A stretch of DNA of 6,692 nucleotides, from the NCBI GenBank assembly GCA_027003085.1, contig JALWYR010000084.1:1-6692 (forward strand), written 5' to 3'. The position numbers were made by a program, and so were the translations under genes. This stretch comes from Flavobacteriales bacterium. Its GTDB lineage: Bacteria; Bacteroidota; Bacteroidia; Flavobacteriales; Flavobacteriaceae. Positions 1-6,494 of this stretch are shown piece by piece (within the stretch, counting starts at the first letter, position 1; every line of letters starts with the position of its first letter). Below the pieces are notes generated by a model. The model had not been told where the DNA came from. It searched no databases and saw only the letters and a list, made by a program, of their open reading frames with translations.

Positions 1-105
1 GATAAATTTCTCCGCCACGGTATCGTTAAACGTACCTGGTCGACCGGGGTCCTTACCTTCTTTCCCTTTTGTTTCGGATGTAAACAAAATTATAAAATTT
101 TTCAT
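1..105 (-). CDS. 5' part of an unrecognised protein, cut by the window edge
   Basis: An open minus-strand frame begins with ATG at 105-103 and stays open for 35 codons to the window edge, so the C-terminus is missing. The protein begins MKNFIILFTSE and continues through a polar Lys/Gly/Pro-rich stretch to TFNDTVAEKFI. The first residues are hydrophobic, but the run is too short for a clear signal peptide and there is no lipobox. I do not recognise the family. The gene is on the same strand as the lspA operon but lies 260 nt beyond the lspA stop, across the GC-rich hairpin block. A TAnnTTTG promoter-like site ends five bases before the ATG, which favours its own transcription from this start. 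The frame also stays open upstream of this ATG into the GC-rich block, but block composition keeps several frames open, so I do not extend it. The plus strand is also open here, so the coding call is moderate. Confidence 0.45.
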   Translation of the reverse strand, partial: MKNFIILFTSETKGKEGKDPGRPGTFNDTVAEKFI

Positions 106-109
106 GCTA

Positions 110-117
110 CAAACATA
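110..117 (-). promoter_or_regulatory. Bacteroidota -7 promoter element (TATGTTTG), possibly leaderless
   Basis: On the minus strand the site reads TATGTTTG, an exact match to the Bacteroidota TAnnTTTG consensus. Its last base is only five bases from the A of the ATG at 105. Transcription normally starts a few bases after this element, so the mRNA would begin at or beside the start codon. I find no -33 TTG at the expected distance; that stretch falls in the GC-rich block. A fortuitous match is possible. Confidence 0.4.
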
Positions 118-365
118 CGAGGCGACCAGCAGGAAGCCCCACGCACCGCGGCCCTTGAAATGCCGGTGCGGGCAGCCGGCCCGTTTGAGCGGAGCACGCG
201 GCGGCTTCCGCGTGAGGAACGGCAAGCAGGAGGACGCTCTGCCGGACGAAGTGCTTGCCGTGGCGCCGCCGCAGCGCCGGAGGCGCTGACGGGTTGCCTT
301 CGGCAAGCCGTCGCGGGCTTCGCCCGCCGGCGGCGCCCCGAACGCCGGAAGCCGGGCGCCCGAAA
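118..365. repeat. GC-rich intergenic block made of serial inverted repeats
   Basis: This stretch after the lspA stop holds no credible gene. Hand-counted G+C is 76% over 121-360, with abrupt edges (25% in 61-120, 35% in 361-420). Seven successive hairpins can be read: arms 142-148/164-170 (7 bp); 195-201/208-214 (7 bp, CACGCGG/CCGCGTG); 219-228/252-261 (10 bp, ACGGCAAGCA/TGCTTGCCGT); 272-278/282-288 (7 bp, 3-nt loop); 288-298/302-312 (11 positions with one G-G mismatch, 3-nt loop); 313-318/322-327 (6 bp, 3-nt loop); 332-338/354-360 (7 bp, GGCGCCC/GGGCGCC). No T-run follows on either strand, so it is not an ordinary intrinsic terminator. In the lspA transcript it would be a heavily folded 3' untranslated or intercistronic segment. 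It could be an mRNA-stabilising or processing element, or a REP-like repeat copy. No target-site duplication or long terminal inverted repeat is visible. Confidence 0.7.
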
Positions 366-965
366 CTATTTCTTGGTAAAAATACGCTTGTTGAACAATA
401 AAATCAGTAGCACGCCAATGGTTATCGATGCATCGGCCAGGTTGAAAATGGCATTGAAAAAGGTGAATTGCCGGCCGCCATATACAGGGAACCAATCGGG
501 AAGGCGGACGTCGAACAGCGGGAAATAAAGCATATCCACCACGCGGCCCTTGAACCAACTCCCGTAGCCGCCTTCGGGTGGAAATAACCGGGCCGTTTCG
601 TGAAAGCCGCCGGCCGAAAAAATCTTGCCGTAGAACACCGAATCGATAATGTTGCCCAAAGCGCCGGCCAAAATTAAACTGACAGCCACAGCCAAAAGCG
701 TGTTGTGATTGCGCAGGGCGTTGCGCAACCAAATAAAGATAAACACCACGGCCACCAAGCGGAAAAGCGTAAGGAAAAGCTTGCCCCAGGCATTGCCGAA
801 TTCAAGCCCGAAAGCAATCCCGTTGTTTTCCACAAAAAGAATTTGGAACCAAGAGGTTACGGGATAGGATTCGCCGGGCAGGAAATGGGTTTTGACATAG
901 ATTTTGACGGCTTGGTCGAGGATTAACACGGCCAAAACCAGGGCCAGCGATTTTTTCCAGTTCAT
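366..965 (-). CDS. lspA: Lipoprotein signal peptidase (signal peptidase II)
   Basis: This is an inner-membrane aspartyl protease that removes the signal peptide from prolipoproteins after lipid attachment to the lipobox cysteine. It has 199 residues, longer than the roughly 160 of proteobacterial LspA. Conserved motifs appear in order: LDQAVK (D17, K21), VENNGIAFG (E46-G53), GALGNIID (N105, D108), RVVDMLYF (D144) and FNLADASI (N175, D178). D144 and D178 match the catalytic aspartate pair of the family. Four hydrophobic segments lie near 6-20, 63-80, 89-103 and 172-191. The extra length is an insert between D108 and D144, and the usual Arg after D108 is Ser; both fit my memory of Bacteroidota homologues. 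The start is the ATG at 965, which overlaps the TGA of the upstream gene as TGATG, suggesting translational coupling. A longer in-frame ATG at 1070 lies deep inside that gene and is rejected. Confidence 0.96.
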   Translation of the reverse strand: MNWKKSLALVLAVLILDQAVKIYVKTHFLPGESYPVTSWFQILFVENNGIAFGLEFGNAWGKLFLTLFRLVAVVFIFIWLRNALRNHNTLLAVAVSLILAGALGNIIDSVFYGKIFSAGGFHETARLFPPEGGYGSWFKGRVVDMLYFPLFDVRLPDWFPVYGGRQFTFFNAIFNLADASITIGVLLILLFNKRIFTKK

Positions 966-1354
966 CAGCGCCTGCCTTTGTCGCGGTTTTTCTTGGCCTC
1001 GATGCTCAGCGTGGTGTGGGGCACGGCACGCAGGCGTTCCTTGCTGATGAGTTTGCCCGTTTCGCGGCAAATACCGTAGGTTTTGTTGTCGATGCGAATC
1101 AGGGCGCGTTTAAGGTCGTTGCGAAAACGTTCGAGCCGGTTGATCAGGTAGATGGTTTTGTCGCGCTGTGCGGCATAGGCGCTGTCTTCGAACGAAAGGA
1201 TTTTGGTTTGCGAAATGTCGTTGGAGTCGAGCATTTCGCGAAGAATTTTCAGGTCGTATTCGGTGCGTTCGAGTTTTTCGAGAATGATTTTGCGGAATTC
1301 TTCGAGTTCGGCGTCCGAGTAACGGGTTTTACGGGTTTCGTTTTTGTCGCTCAT
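965..1354 (-). CDS. DksA/TraR-family RNA polymerase-associated regulator, zinc finger degenerate
   Basis: This 129-residue cytoplasmic protein has the DksA/TraR layout. Residues 14-42 and about 60-90 are charged helices that would form the coiled coil entering the RNA polymerase secondary channel. They are joined by a tip region holding acidic D43, D46, E56 and D57. The C-terminal finger region reads YGICRETGKLISKERLRAVP followed by H113. Classical DksA has four zinc cysteines as two CxxC pairs; here only C96 remains, so zinc is unlikely to be bound in the usual way. Basic residues, which end the protein (KKNRDKGRR), may substitute. This single-Cys form sits between ileS and lspA throughout Bacteroidota as I remember them. 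By family it should tune transcription with ppGpp, but that is inference. It starts 20 nt after ileS and its stop overlaps the lspA start, so it is the middle gene of the operon. I leave the symbol blank because equivalence to DksA is unproven. Confidence 0.88.
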   Translation of the reverse strand: MSDKNETRKTRYSDAELEEFRKIILEKLERTEYDLKILREMLDSNDISQTKILSFEDSAYAAQRDKTIYLINRLERFRNDLKRALIRIDNKTYGICRETGKLISKERLRAVPHTTLSIEAKKNRDKGRR

Positions 1355-1374
1355 CGTATCCGGTTTTTGGTCGC

Positions 1375-4300
1375 TCAGGCAATTTTTTCCACCGCCACGG
1401 TCAAGGATTGACCGTTGACGTCCACGGTTTCGCCTTTGCGTGATTTTTCGTTGTCAAAGATAAGGTTTTCGGCCAAAGTTTCGCACATCACGTAATCGGC
1501 CGTGTCGCTCAGCATTTCCTTGATGCGGGCATCGTCGGGTAAATAGATGCGAATGCGGTCGGTAACGTCAAAACCGGCATTTTTGCGCAGGTTTTGGATG
1601 CGGTTGACCAATTCGCGGGCCCAGCCCTCGCGTTCCAATCCGGGCGTAAGCGTAACATCGAGTGCTACGGTAACATTGCCTTCCGAAGCGATTTTCCAAC
1701 CTTTGATTTCCTTGGCCGAAATAATGACTTCATCGGGCAGGAGTTCCACATTTTGCCCATCGGGCAGCGGGAGCTGAATGCTTTGCCCTTTTTCGAGCCG
1801 GCGGATTTGGTCGTCGGTGAGGGCGGCAATGGCTGCCAAAACGGCTTTGAGTTGTTTGCCGTGTTTGGGGCCCAGTTTTTTGAAATCGGGCTTAACCTGT
1901 TTGGACAGCATATCGTTGTCTTCGTCCAAAATCTGCAATTCTTTCACGTTGATTTCGGAAAGAATCAAATCGTGGACCTTTTGCAGGTCGTCGCGCATTT
2001 GATTGTCGAAAACGGGGATCATAATTTTTTGGAGCGGTTGCCGCACCTTGATTTTTTCCTTTTTGCGAATCGACAACGCCAGCGAGGCCACGGTTTGGGC
2101 CAATCGCATTCGTCGTTCCAGTGCATCATCGATCCAAGCGGTGTTGGGCCGGGGAAAATCGGCCAAATGAACCGAAATTTCCTTGGATTTGCCGGTTACT
2201 TCGTTCAGGTCTTTCCAAATCCGGTCGGCATAGAAGGGTGCCAAGGGCGCCATAAGTCGTGCTACGGTTTCGAGCACGGTGTAAAGGGTTTGGTAGGCCG
2301 AAATTTTGTCGGGCCCGTATTCGCCTTTCCAGAAACGGCGACGGCTGAGCCGCACATACCAGTTGCTCACATCGTTGATCACAAAACTTTGGATGGCCTT
2401 GGCAGCACGTGTGGGTTCGTAGTCGTCGAGCAAGTCGATGACCTTGCGGGTCAAGCTTTGCAAGCCCGACAGAATCCAACGATCCAGTTCGGGGCGTTGG
2501 TCGAAAGGTATATCGTCTTCGGCATAGGTAAATCCGTCCACATTGGCATAGAGGGCGAAGAATCCGTAGGTATTGTAGAGTGTGCCGAAAAACTTGCGCA
2601 AAACTTCCTGCACGGTTTTGAAGTCGAATTTGAGGTTATCCCACGGGTTGCTGTTCCAAATCATATACCAGCGGATGGTGTCGGGGCCGTATTTTTCGAG
2701 GGCTTCGAAAGGATCGACCGTATTGCCAATGCGTTTGGACATTTTTTGGCCTTTGGCGTCGAGCACCAGTCCGTTGGAAATCACCGTTTTGTAAGCCACG
2801 GAGCCCGAAATCATCGTGGCAATGGCGTGGAGGGTGTAGAACCATCCGCGGGTTTGGTCCACGCCTTCGGCGATAAAGTCGGCGGGGAAAAAGCGGCCTT
2901 GGTCGATTTTTTCGCGGTTTTCGAACGGGTAATGCCATTGGGCATAGGGCATAGAGCCCGAATCGAACCAAACATCGATCAAATCGGGTTCGCGATACAT
3001 AGGTTTTCCACTCTCCGACACCAACACGATTTTGTCCACAATATGCTTGTGCAAATCGATGCGGGCGTAGTTTTCGTCGGAATAATCGCCGGGCACAAAA
3101 CCTTCGTAGGGGTTATGGTCCATTACCCCGGCATCGATGGCGCTTTGAATTTCGTTTATCAACTCTTCCACCGAGCCGATGACTTTTTCTTCCTGACCAT
3201 CTTCGGTGCGCCAGATGGGCAACGGGATGCCCCAGTAGCGTGAACGCGAAAGGTTCCAGTCTTTGGCTTCGGCCAGCCAATTGGCAAAACGGCCTTCGCC
3301 GGTGGAGGCGGGTTTCCACTTGATTTGGCGGTTGAGTTGCACCATTTTTTCGCGCACTTGCGGAATGCGGATAAACCAGGAGTCCAAAGGATAATAAAGG
3401 ATGGGCTTGTCGGTGCGCCAACAATGCGGATAGCTGTGAATGTGTTTGCCGGACTTGAAGGCCTTGTTTTCTTTTTTGAGCTTGACGATGATTTCCACAT
3501 TGACCGAGGTTTCGGGCTTTTCTTCGCCGTCGTAGTATTCGTCGCGCACATAGCGGCCGGCAAATTCGCCCATTTCGGGGCGGAAGCGTCCTTGCAAATC
3601 CACCAGCGGCACGGGATTGCCGTTTTCGTCTTCGACCAGCAGGGGCGGAACGCCGAACTTGGCCGCGGCGTTGGCGTCATCTTGACCAAAGGTGGGTGCG
3701 ATGTGCACAATGCCGGTTCCGCTTTCGACGGTTACAAAATCGCCCGAAATAACCCGGAAGGCCTTGTCGGCATCCTTGTAGGGTTGTGCATAGGGCAGCA
3801 ATTGTTCGTAACGAAGTCCGACCAAGTCTTTGCCTTTGAAACGGGACAGTATCAGGTAAGGAATTTTTTTGGCGCCCGGGTCGTATTCCAGCAGGTGTTT
3901 TTCGGTTTCGACCGGGTAAAAATGTTTGTCGTCCAATATTTGCGGAAGCAAGGCCTCGGCCAGGATAACGAATTGATGTTTGTGCGTATACGGATTAAAA
4001 GTTTCGACCAGGACGTAATCGATGTTTTCGCCCACGGCCAGGGCGGTGTTGGACGGCAGCGTCCAGGGCGTGGTGGTCCAGGCCAGGAAATAAATATCGC
4101 CGTCGATATTTTGAAGGAAAGGAGGCAAGTTTTCTTTGATTAAGCGGAATTGGGCCGTTACGGTGTTGTCGGCAATATCGCGGTAGCATCCCGGCAGGTT
4201 GAGTTCGTGGGTGCTGAGTCCGGTGCCGGCTTTGGGCGAGTAGGGTTGAATGGTGTAGCCCTTGTAGAGGAGCCCTTGGTTGTAGATTTGTTTGAGCAAC

Positions 4301-4788
4301 CACCACACCGTTTCCATATATTTGGGGTCGTAGGTAACATAAGGGTGTTCCAAGTCCACCCAGTAGCCCATAAGCCGTGTGAGTTCGGTCCATTCGCCGG
4401 TGTAGCGCATCACGCTTTGGCGGCAGGCTTCGTTGTAGGCCTCGACCGATATTTTTTTACCGATATCTTCCTTGGTAATGCCCAATGCTTTTTCCACACC
4501 CAATTCCACGGGAAGTCCGTGCGTGTCCCAGCCGGCTTTGCGCGGCACGCGATAGCCACGCATAGTTTTGTAGCGGTTGAACATATCCTTGACCGTGCGG
4601 CCCAAAACGTGATGGATGCCCGGCTTACCGTTGGCCGAAGGCGGCCCTTCGTAGAAAACAAAAGTGCGGTCTTCGGGGCGGTTTTCGATACTGCGGCGAA
4701 AAATATCTTCTTTGTCCCAAAAAGCGGCTATTTCACGGGCCGTGGCCGTGAGGTCAAGTTGATTGTAGGTGCGGAATTTCTTGCTCAT
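1375..4788 (-). CDS. ileS: Isoleucyl-tRNA synthetase, type 2 (IleRS2) with GXHH signature
   Basis: This cytoplasmic class I synthetase charges tRNA-Ile with isoleucine using ATP. At 1137 residues it is longer than the roughly 930-residue type 1 enzymes. The active-site signature lies at 57-60 in PPSANGKPGIHHVLGR, so HIGH is replaced by G-I-H-H. The inserted CP1 editing domain carries the Thr-rich WTTTPWTLPSN (237-247) and GTGIVHIAPTFGQDD (357-371, with the conserved Asp), so proofreading of Val-tRNA-Ile looks intact. WNLSRSRYWGIPLPIW starts at 511, and the second ATP signature KMSKR is at 682-686. The helical anticodon-binding domain includes NWYVRLSRRRFW (809-820). The C-terminal part, with IRKKEKIKVRQPL (907-919) and EREGWARELVNRIQ (from about 1053), resembles the DUF5915 extension typical of type 2 enzymes and shows no zinc-binding Cys cluster. 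The frame is intact. The ATG at 4788 gives a normal N-terminus, and there is no clear Shine-Dalgarno, as usual in this phylum. It is the first gene of the operon. Confidence 0.98.
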   Translation of the reverse strand: MSKKFRTYNQLDLTATAREIAAFWDKEDIFRRSIENRPEDRTFVFYEGPPSANGKPGIHHVLGRTVKDMFNRYKTMRGYRVPRKAGWDTHGLPVELGVEKALGITKEDIGKKISVEAYNEACRQSVMRYTGEWTELTRLMGYWVDLEHPYVTYDPKYMETVWWLLKQIYNQGLLYKGYTIQPYSPKAGTGLSTHELNLPGCYRDIADNTVTAQFRLIKENLPPFLQNIDGDIYFLAWTTTPWTLPSNTALAVGENIDYVLVETFNPYTHKHQFVILAEALLPQILDDKHFYPVETEKHLLEYDPGAKKIPYLILSRFKGKDLVGLRYEQLLPYAQPYKDADKAFRVISGDFVTVESGTGIVHIAPTFGQDDANAAAKFGVPPLLVEDENGNPVPLVDLQGRFRPEMGEFAGRYVRDEYYDGEEKPETSVNVEIIVKLKKENKAFKSGKHIHSYPHCWRTDKPILYYPLDSWFIRIPQVREKMVQLNRQIKWKPASTGEGRFANWLAEAKDWNLSRSRYWGIPLPIWRTEDGQEEKVIGSVEELINEIQSAIDAGVMDHNPYEGFVPGDYSDENYARIDLHKHIVDKIVLVSESGKPMYREPDLIDVWFDSGSMPYAQWHYPFENREKIDQGRFFPADFIAEGVDQTRGWFYTLHAIATMISGSVAYKTVISNGLVLDAKGQKMSKRIGNTVDPFEALEKYGPDTIRWYMIWNSNPWDNLKFDFKTVQEVLRKFFGTLYNTYGFFALYANVDGFTYAEDDIPFDQRPELDRWILSGLQSLTRKVIDLLDDYEPTRAAKAIQSFVINDVSNWYVRLSRRRFWKGEYGPDKISAYQTLYTVLETVARLMAPLAPFYADRIWKDLNEVTGKSKEISVHLADFPRPNTAWIDDALERRMRLAQTVASLALSIRKKEKIKVRQPLQKIMIPVFDNQMRDDLQKVHDLILSEINVKELQILDEDNDMLSKQVKPDFKKLGPKHGKQLKAVLAAIAALTDDQIRRLEKGQSIQLPLPDGQNVELLPDEVIISAKEIKGWKIASEGNVTVALDVTLTPGLEREGWARELVNRIQNLRKNAGFDVTDRIRIYLPDDARIKEMLSDTADYVMCETLAENLIFDNEKSRKGETVDVNGQSLTVAVEKIA

Positions 4789-4818
4789 TTATCCGTTGTA
4801 TGACTTGGAATTAACGCA

Positions 4819-4826
4819 CAAAAATA
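4819..4826 (-). promoter_or_regulatory. Probable -7 element of the ileS operon promoter (TATTTTTG)
   Basis: On the minus strand this reads TATTTTTG, fitting TAnnTTTG. It ends 30 bases before the ileS ATG, giving a leader of roughly 25 nt. No well-placed TTG is seen at -33; the nearest candidates are too close. It lies in the 131-nt gap behind the upstream gene's stop, where I find no convincing terminator, so read-through from that gene is also possible. No T-box-like structure could fit in so short a leader. Confidence 0.5.
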
Positions 4827-4919
4827 CGAATTACAAGCGAGAAAGATATGTTATTATTCGGCCGGCAAGCAAAATGCCTAATAAATTGCAAACAAACACA
4901 GGAATATTTATGTTTCGTA

Positions 4920-5537
4920 TCAAATAACAAATCCTATGATCGCGTAAGCCAAAACGTTGGCCAGTCCGTGCATTACCCAACCGGGCAAGATGCTTCCATT
5001 ACCCATTTTTTCGTTGAGATAGCCAATGAAGTAAGCCGCCGCAAAAGGATAGGAAAAAACCAGCAGCAAAAGAAAAATATTTTTTAAAACCGGGGCAAAT
5101 AATAGGGAATGAACCAATCCGAAAATAGTAGCTTGCAAAAAATTTCCTTTCACAAAACCCAAAGCGGCTATTAGTCTTTTGGCCACAAAGCCCCTGAAAA
5201 AAATTTCCTCGGCCAAGGATGTTTTTACAACAGCAACTATCAACAAAATAACAACCGTATTGAAATTTAAAGACATTTGCCTGAACATTCCCGTTACACT
5301 CGACGGTTCCAACATCATGCTCCTAATTGCCGGATTTAATTTGACCAACAATAGTAGCGGTAAAAAATACAATAAGCTTGCGGGTATCGCATATAGCACA
5401 GCTTTACGGGTTGTGGGAACAAAACCGATATATTTCAAAAAACCTTTGAAAGTTTTATGCTTGGCCAAAAAAACAATAAGCGGAATTGCCGAAAACAATA
5501 TTACTTGCATTATTGAAGCAAAAAATTCTTTACCCAT
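4920..5537 (-). CDS. CPBP-family intramembrane metalloprotease (Abi/Rce1-like)
   Basis: This 205-residue polytopic membrane protein has the three signature motifs of the CPBP (CAAX protease and bacteriocin-processing) family. They are SLAEEIFFRGFVAKRL with E110, E111 and R115; FGLVH with F139 and H143; and the C-terminal HGLAN with H190 and N194. These residues form the active site in Rce1-type glutamyl/metal proteases, so the protein is predicted to be active. Hydrophobic segments lie near 9-24, 46-65, 93-105, 134-148, 153-173 and 185-204. There is no signal peptide beyond the first membrane segment. The natural substrate is unknown; bacterial members have been linked to bacteriocin self-immunity and peptide processing, but no bacteriocin gene is next to it. 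The ATG at 5537 is the first Met before the first membrane segment. The gene is AT-rich (28% G+C in 5221-5280) beside the approximately 52% of ileS, hinting at a different history or weaker codon selection. Confidence 0.88.
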   Translation of the reverse strand: MGKEFFASIMQVILFSAIPLIVFLAKHKTFKGFLKYIGFVPTTRKAVLYAIPASLLYFLPLLLLVKLNPAIRSMMLEPSSVTGMFRQMSLNFNTVVILLIVAVVKTSLAEEIFFRGFVAKRLIAALGFVKGNFLQATIFGLVHSLLFAPVLKNIFLLLLVFSYPFAAAYFIGYLNEKMGNGSILPGWVMHGLANVLAYAIIGFVI

Positions 5538-5726
5538 TGTTCCGGGATTTTACGCATTAAAAGGATGCCGGTGTTTTTATTTTGTTACGCTAAACAAGTC
5601 AAGCGAAACAAAAGATGTGTTTTCAATATCAAAATATAACGCCCTCAACCGGTTCAAAAACCAGATGAACCTTCAAGCCACCGACGACTTGCGGGATTTT
5701 GTGGGTGGGTTGTAATTATTAATTCA
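5538..5726. other. Intergenic gap with a small inverted repeat and a weak promoter-like site
   Basis: No gene is supported here. A 6-bp inverted repeat (GGTTCA at 5651-5656, TGAACC at 5666-5671) lies within a locally GC-richer patch (52% in 5641-5700 against 28% in 5581-5640). On the minus strand TATATTTTG at 5638-5630 is one base longer than TAnnTTTG and could drive the CPBP gene with a leader of about 85 nt, but this is weak. No T-rich terminator is seen behind the barrel-protein gene. Confidence 0.3.
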
Positions 5727-6389
5727 CTAAAATCTGTAACCGAAATTAATATTAAAAACCAATTTTATCGGAAAAGTGGTAACAAACACTAATGCATCTC
5801 CGGGATTTGATAAAGATGTTGTTTCGGCTTCCTCTGTTAAAGCACTCATTAACGAGTTATATTTATATCCGAACCCCATACAAATATCATAGGTAAATCC
5901 CGATTTGGATATGTGCTGATAACCATATACAAAATCGATATTGAAAAAATATAAAGAATGATCAGCAAGAGTTATATCTTTCATATACAATTTTATAAAA
6001 GAAAAATAAGGGCCGAAATATGAACCTTCCGGTGCCCCAGATCGAAAATAATATTTATATGCCCCTTGTAACCGGAATCCATTAAAATCTTTATTCGACT
6101 GTGTCATATCTTCTACATCCATTTCTAAAAGTGCAAATCCTAATAATAAATTAATTCCCATATAGGATGCACCCAGCTGAAAACTTGATTTAGGGCTAAT
6201 TTGCCGCTCAATCATAATGCGATATTCGGAAGTTATTAGAGTGGGAGAAAATAAAACCGCAAAGGGATTTGTTTTAATGATAGTTGCATTCTTTGTAAAT
6301 GGCAATTCATTGTCTGATCGACCGGATTGTTGAGCAATGACATTGATGAAAAAACCCGGAAGCAGAAAAAAAAATAGGATTCGTTTCAT
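5727..6389 (-). CDS. Secreted protein, probable outer-membrane beta-barrel, function unknown
   Basis: Taken from the ATG at 6389, this is a 220-residue protein. The N-terminus MKRILFFFLLPGFFINVIAQ is a clear Sec signal peptide with likely cleavage after A19 (V-I-A); there is no lipobox Cys. The mature part alternates polar and aromatic/hydrophobic residues in short strands, rich in Tyr, Phe and Gly (for example GYQHISKSGFTYD and MGFGYKYN). It ends in a terminal Phe (NINFGYRF), the usual C-terminal signature of outer-membrane barrels recognised by the BAM complex. The early segment TNPFAVLFSPTLITSEYRIMIE recalls small barrels of the DUF3575 type, but I cannot assign a family. The start is chosen because the next upstream in-frame ATG (6461) lies upstream of the promoter at 6407-6436 and would put a non-signal extension before the signal peptide. 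The gene appears monocistronic, 189 nt from the CPBP gene. Confidence 0.75.
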   Translation of the reverse strand: MKRILFFFLLPGFFINVIAQQSGRSDNELPFTKNATIIKTNPFAVLFSPTLITSEYRIMIERQISPKSSFQLGASYMGINLLLGFALLEMDVEDMTQSNKDFNGFRLQGAYKYYFRSGAPEGSYFGPYFSFIKLYMKDITLADHSLYFFNIDFVYGYQHISKSGFTYDICMGFGYKYNSLMSALTEEAETTSLSNPGDALVFVTTFPIKLVFNINFGYRF

Positions 6390-6406
6390 AGCTAAGGGTA
6401 TTTTTT

Positions 6407-6437
6407 CAAATATAGTATAAATAAAAAAATATTCAAG
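6407..6437 (-). promoter_or_regulatory. Bacteroidota-type promoter for the barrel protein gene
   Basis: On the minus strand TATATTTG (6414-6407) matches the -7 consensus TAnnTTTG exactly. A TTG (6436-6434, within CTTGAA) lies 19 bases upstream, at the expected -33 spacing. Transcription would begin near 6400, about 11 nt before the ATG at 6389, fixing that ATG as the start. The sequence between the two elements is very AT-rich. Confidence 0.7.
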
Positions 6438-6494
6438 TGTTTTTTGATACCTAAAATCCACAAGTAAAAATTAGTGAAAGCGTCTAACTGACTG

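Noticed and set aside
332..360. Intrinsic terminator directly after lspA
   Set aside because: The GGCGCCC/GGGCGCC stem has a 15-nt loop and is not followed by a T-run in the lspA direction.
118..365. Integron attC site, CRISPR array or tRNA in the hairpin block
   Set aside because: No attC core sites, no regularly spaced identical repeats with unique spacers, and no cloverleaf or T-loop sequence. The inverted repeats differ from one another.
104..528. Plus-strand frames across the GC-rich block (104-289 and 160-528)
   Set aside because: Arg/Ala/Pro-rich translations are typical of stop-poor GC-rich DNA; one also runs antisense into lspA.
966..1070. Longer lspA beginning at the ATG at 1070
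   Set aside because: The extra 35 residues are polar, lie inside the DksA-like gene, and precede the normal LspA N-terminus at MNWKKS.
1594..3243. Long plus-strand open frame (549 codons) opposite ileS, with others at 3325-4143 and 4150-4803
   Set aside because: These are antisense to a clearly intact ileS and arise from its codon bias. They give Phe/Gly/Val/His-rich translations with no recognisable domain or start signal.
6390..6461. Longer barrel protein beginning at the ATG at 6461
   Set aside because: It would start upstream of the promoter and bury the signal peptide 24 residues inside the protein.
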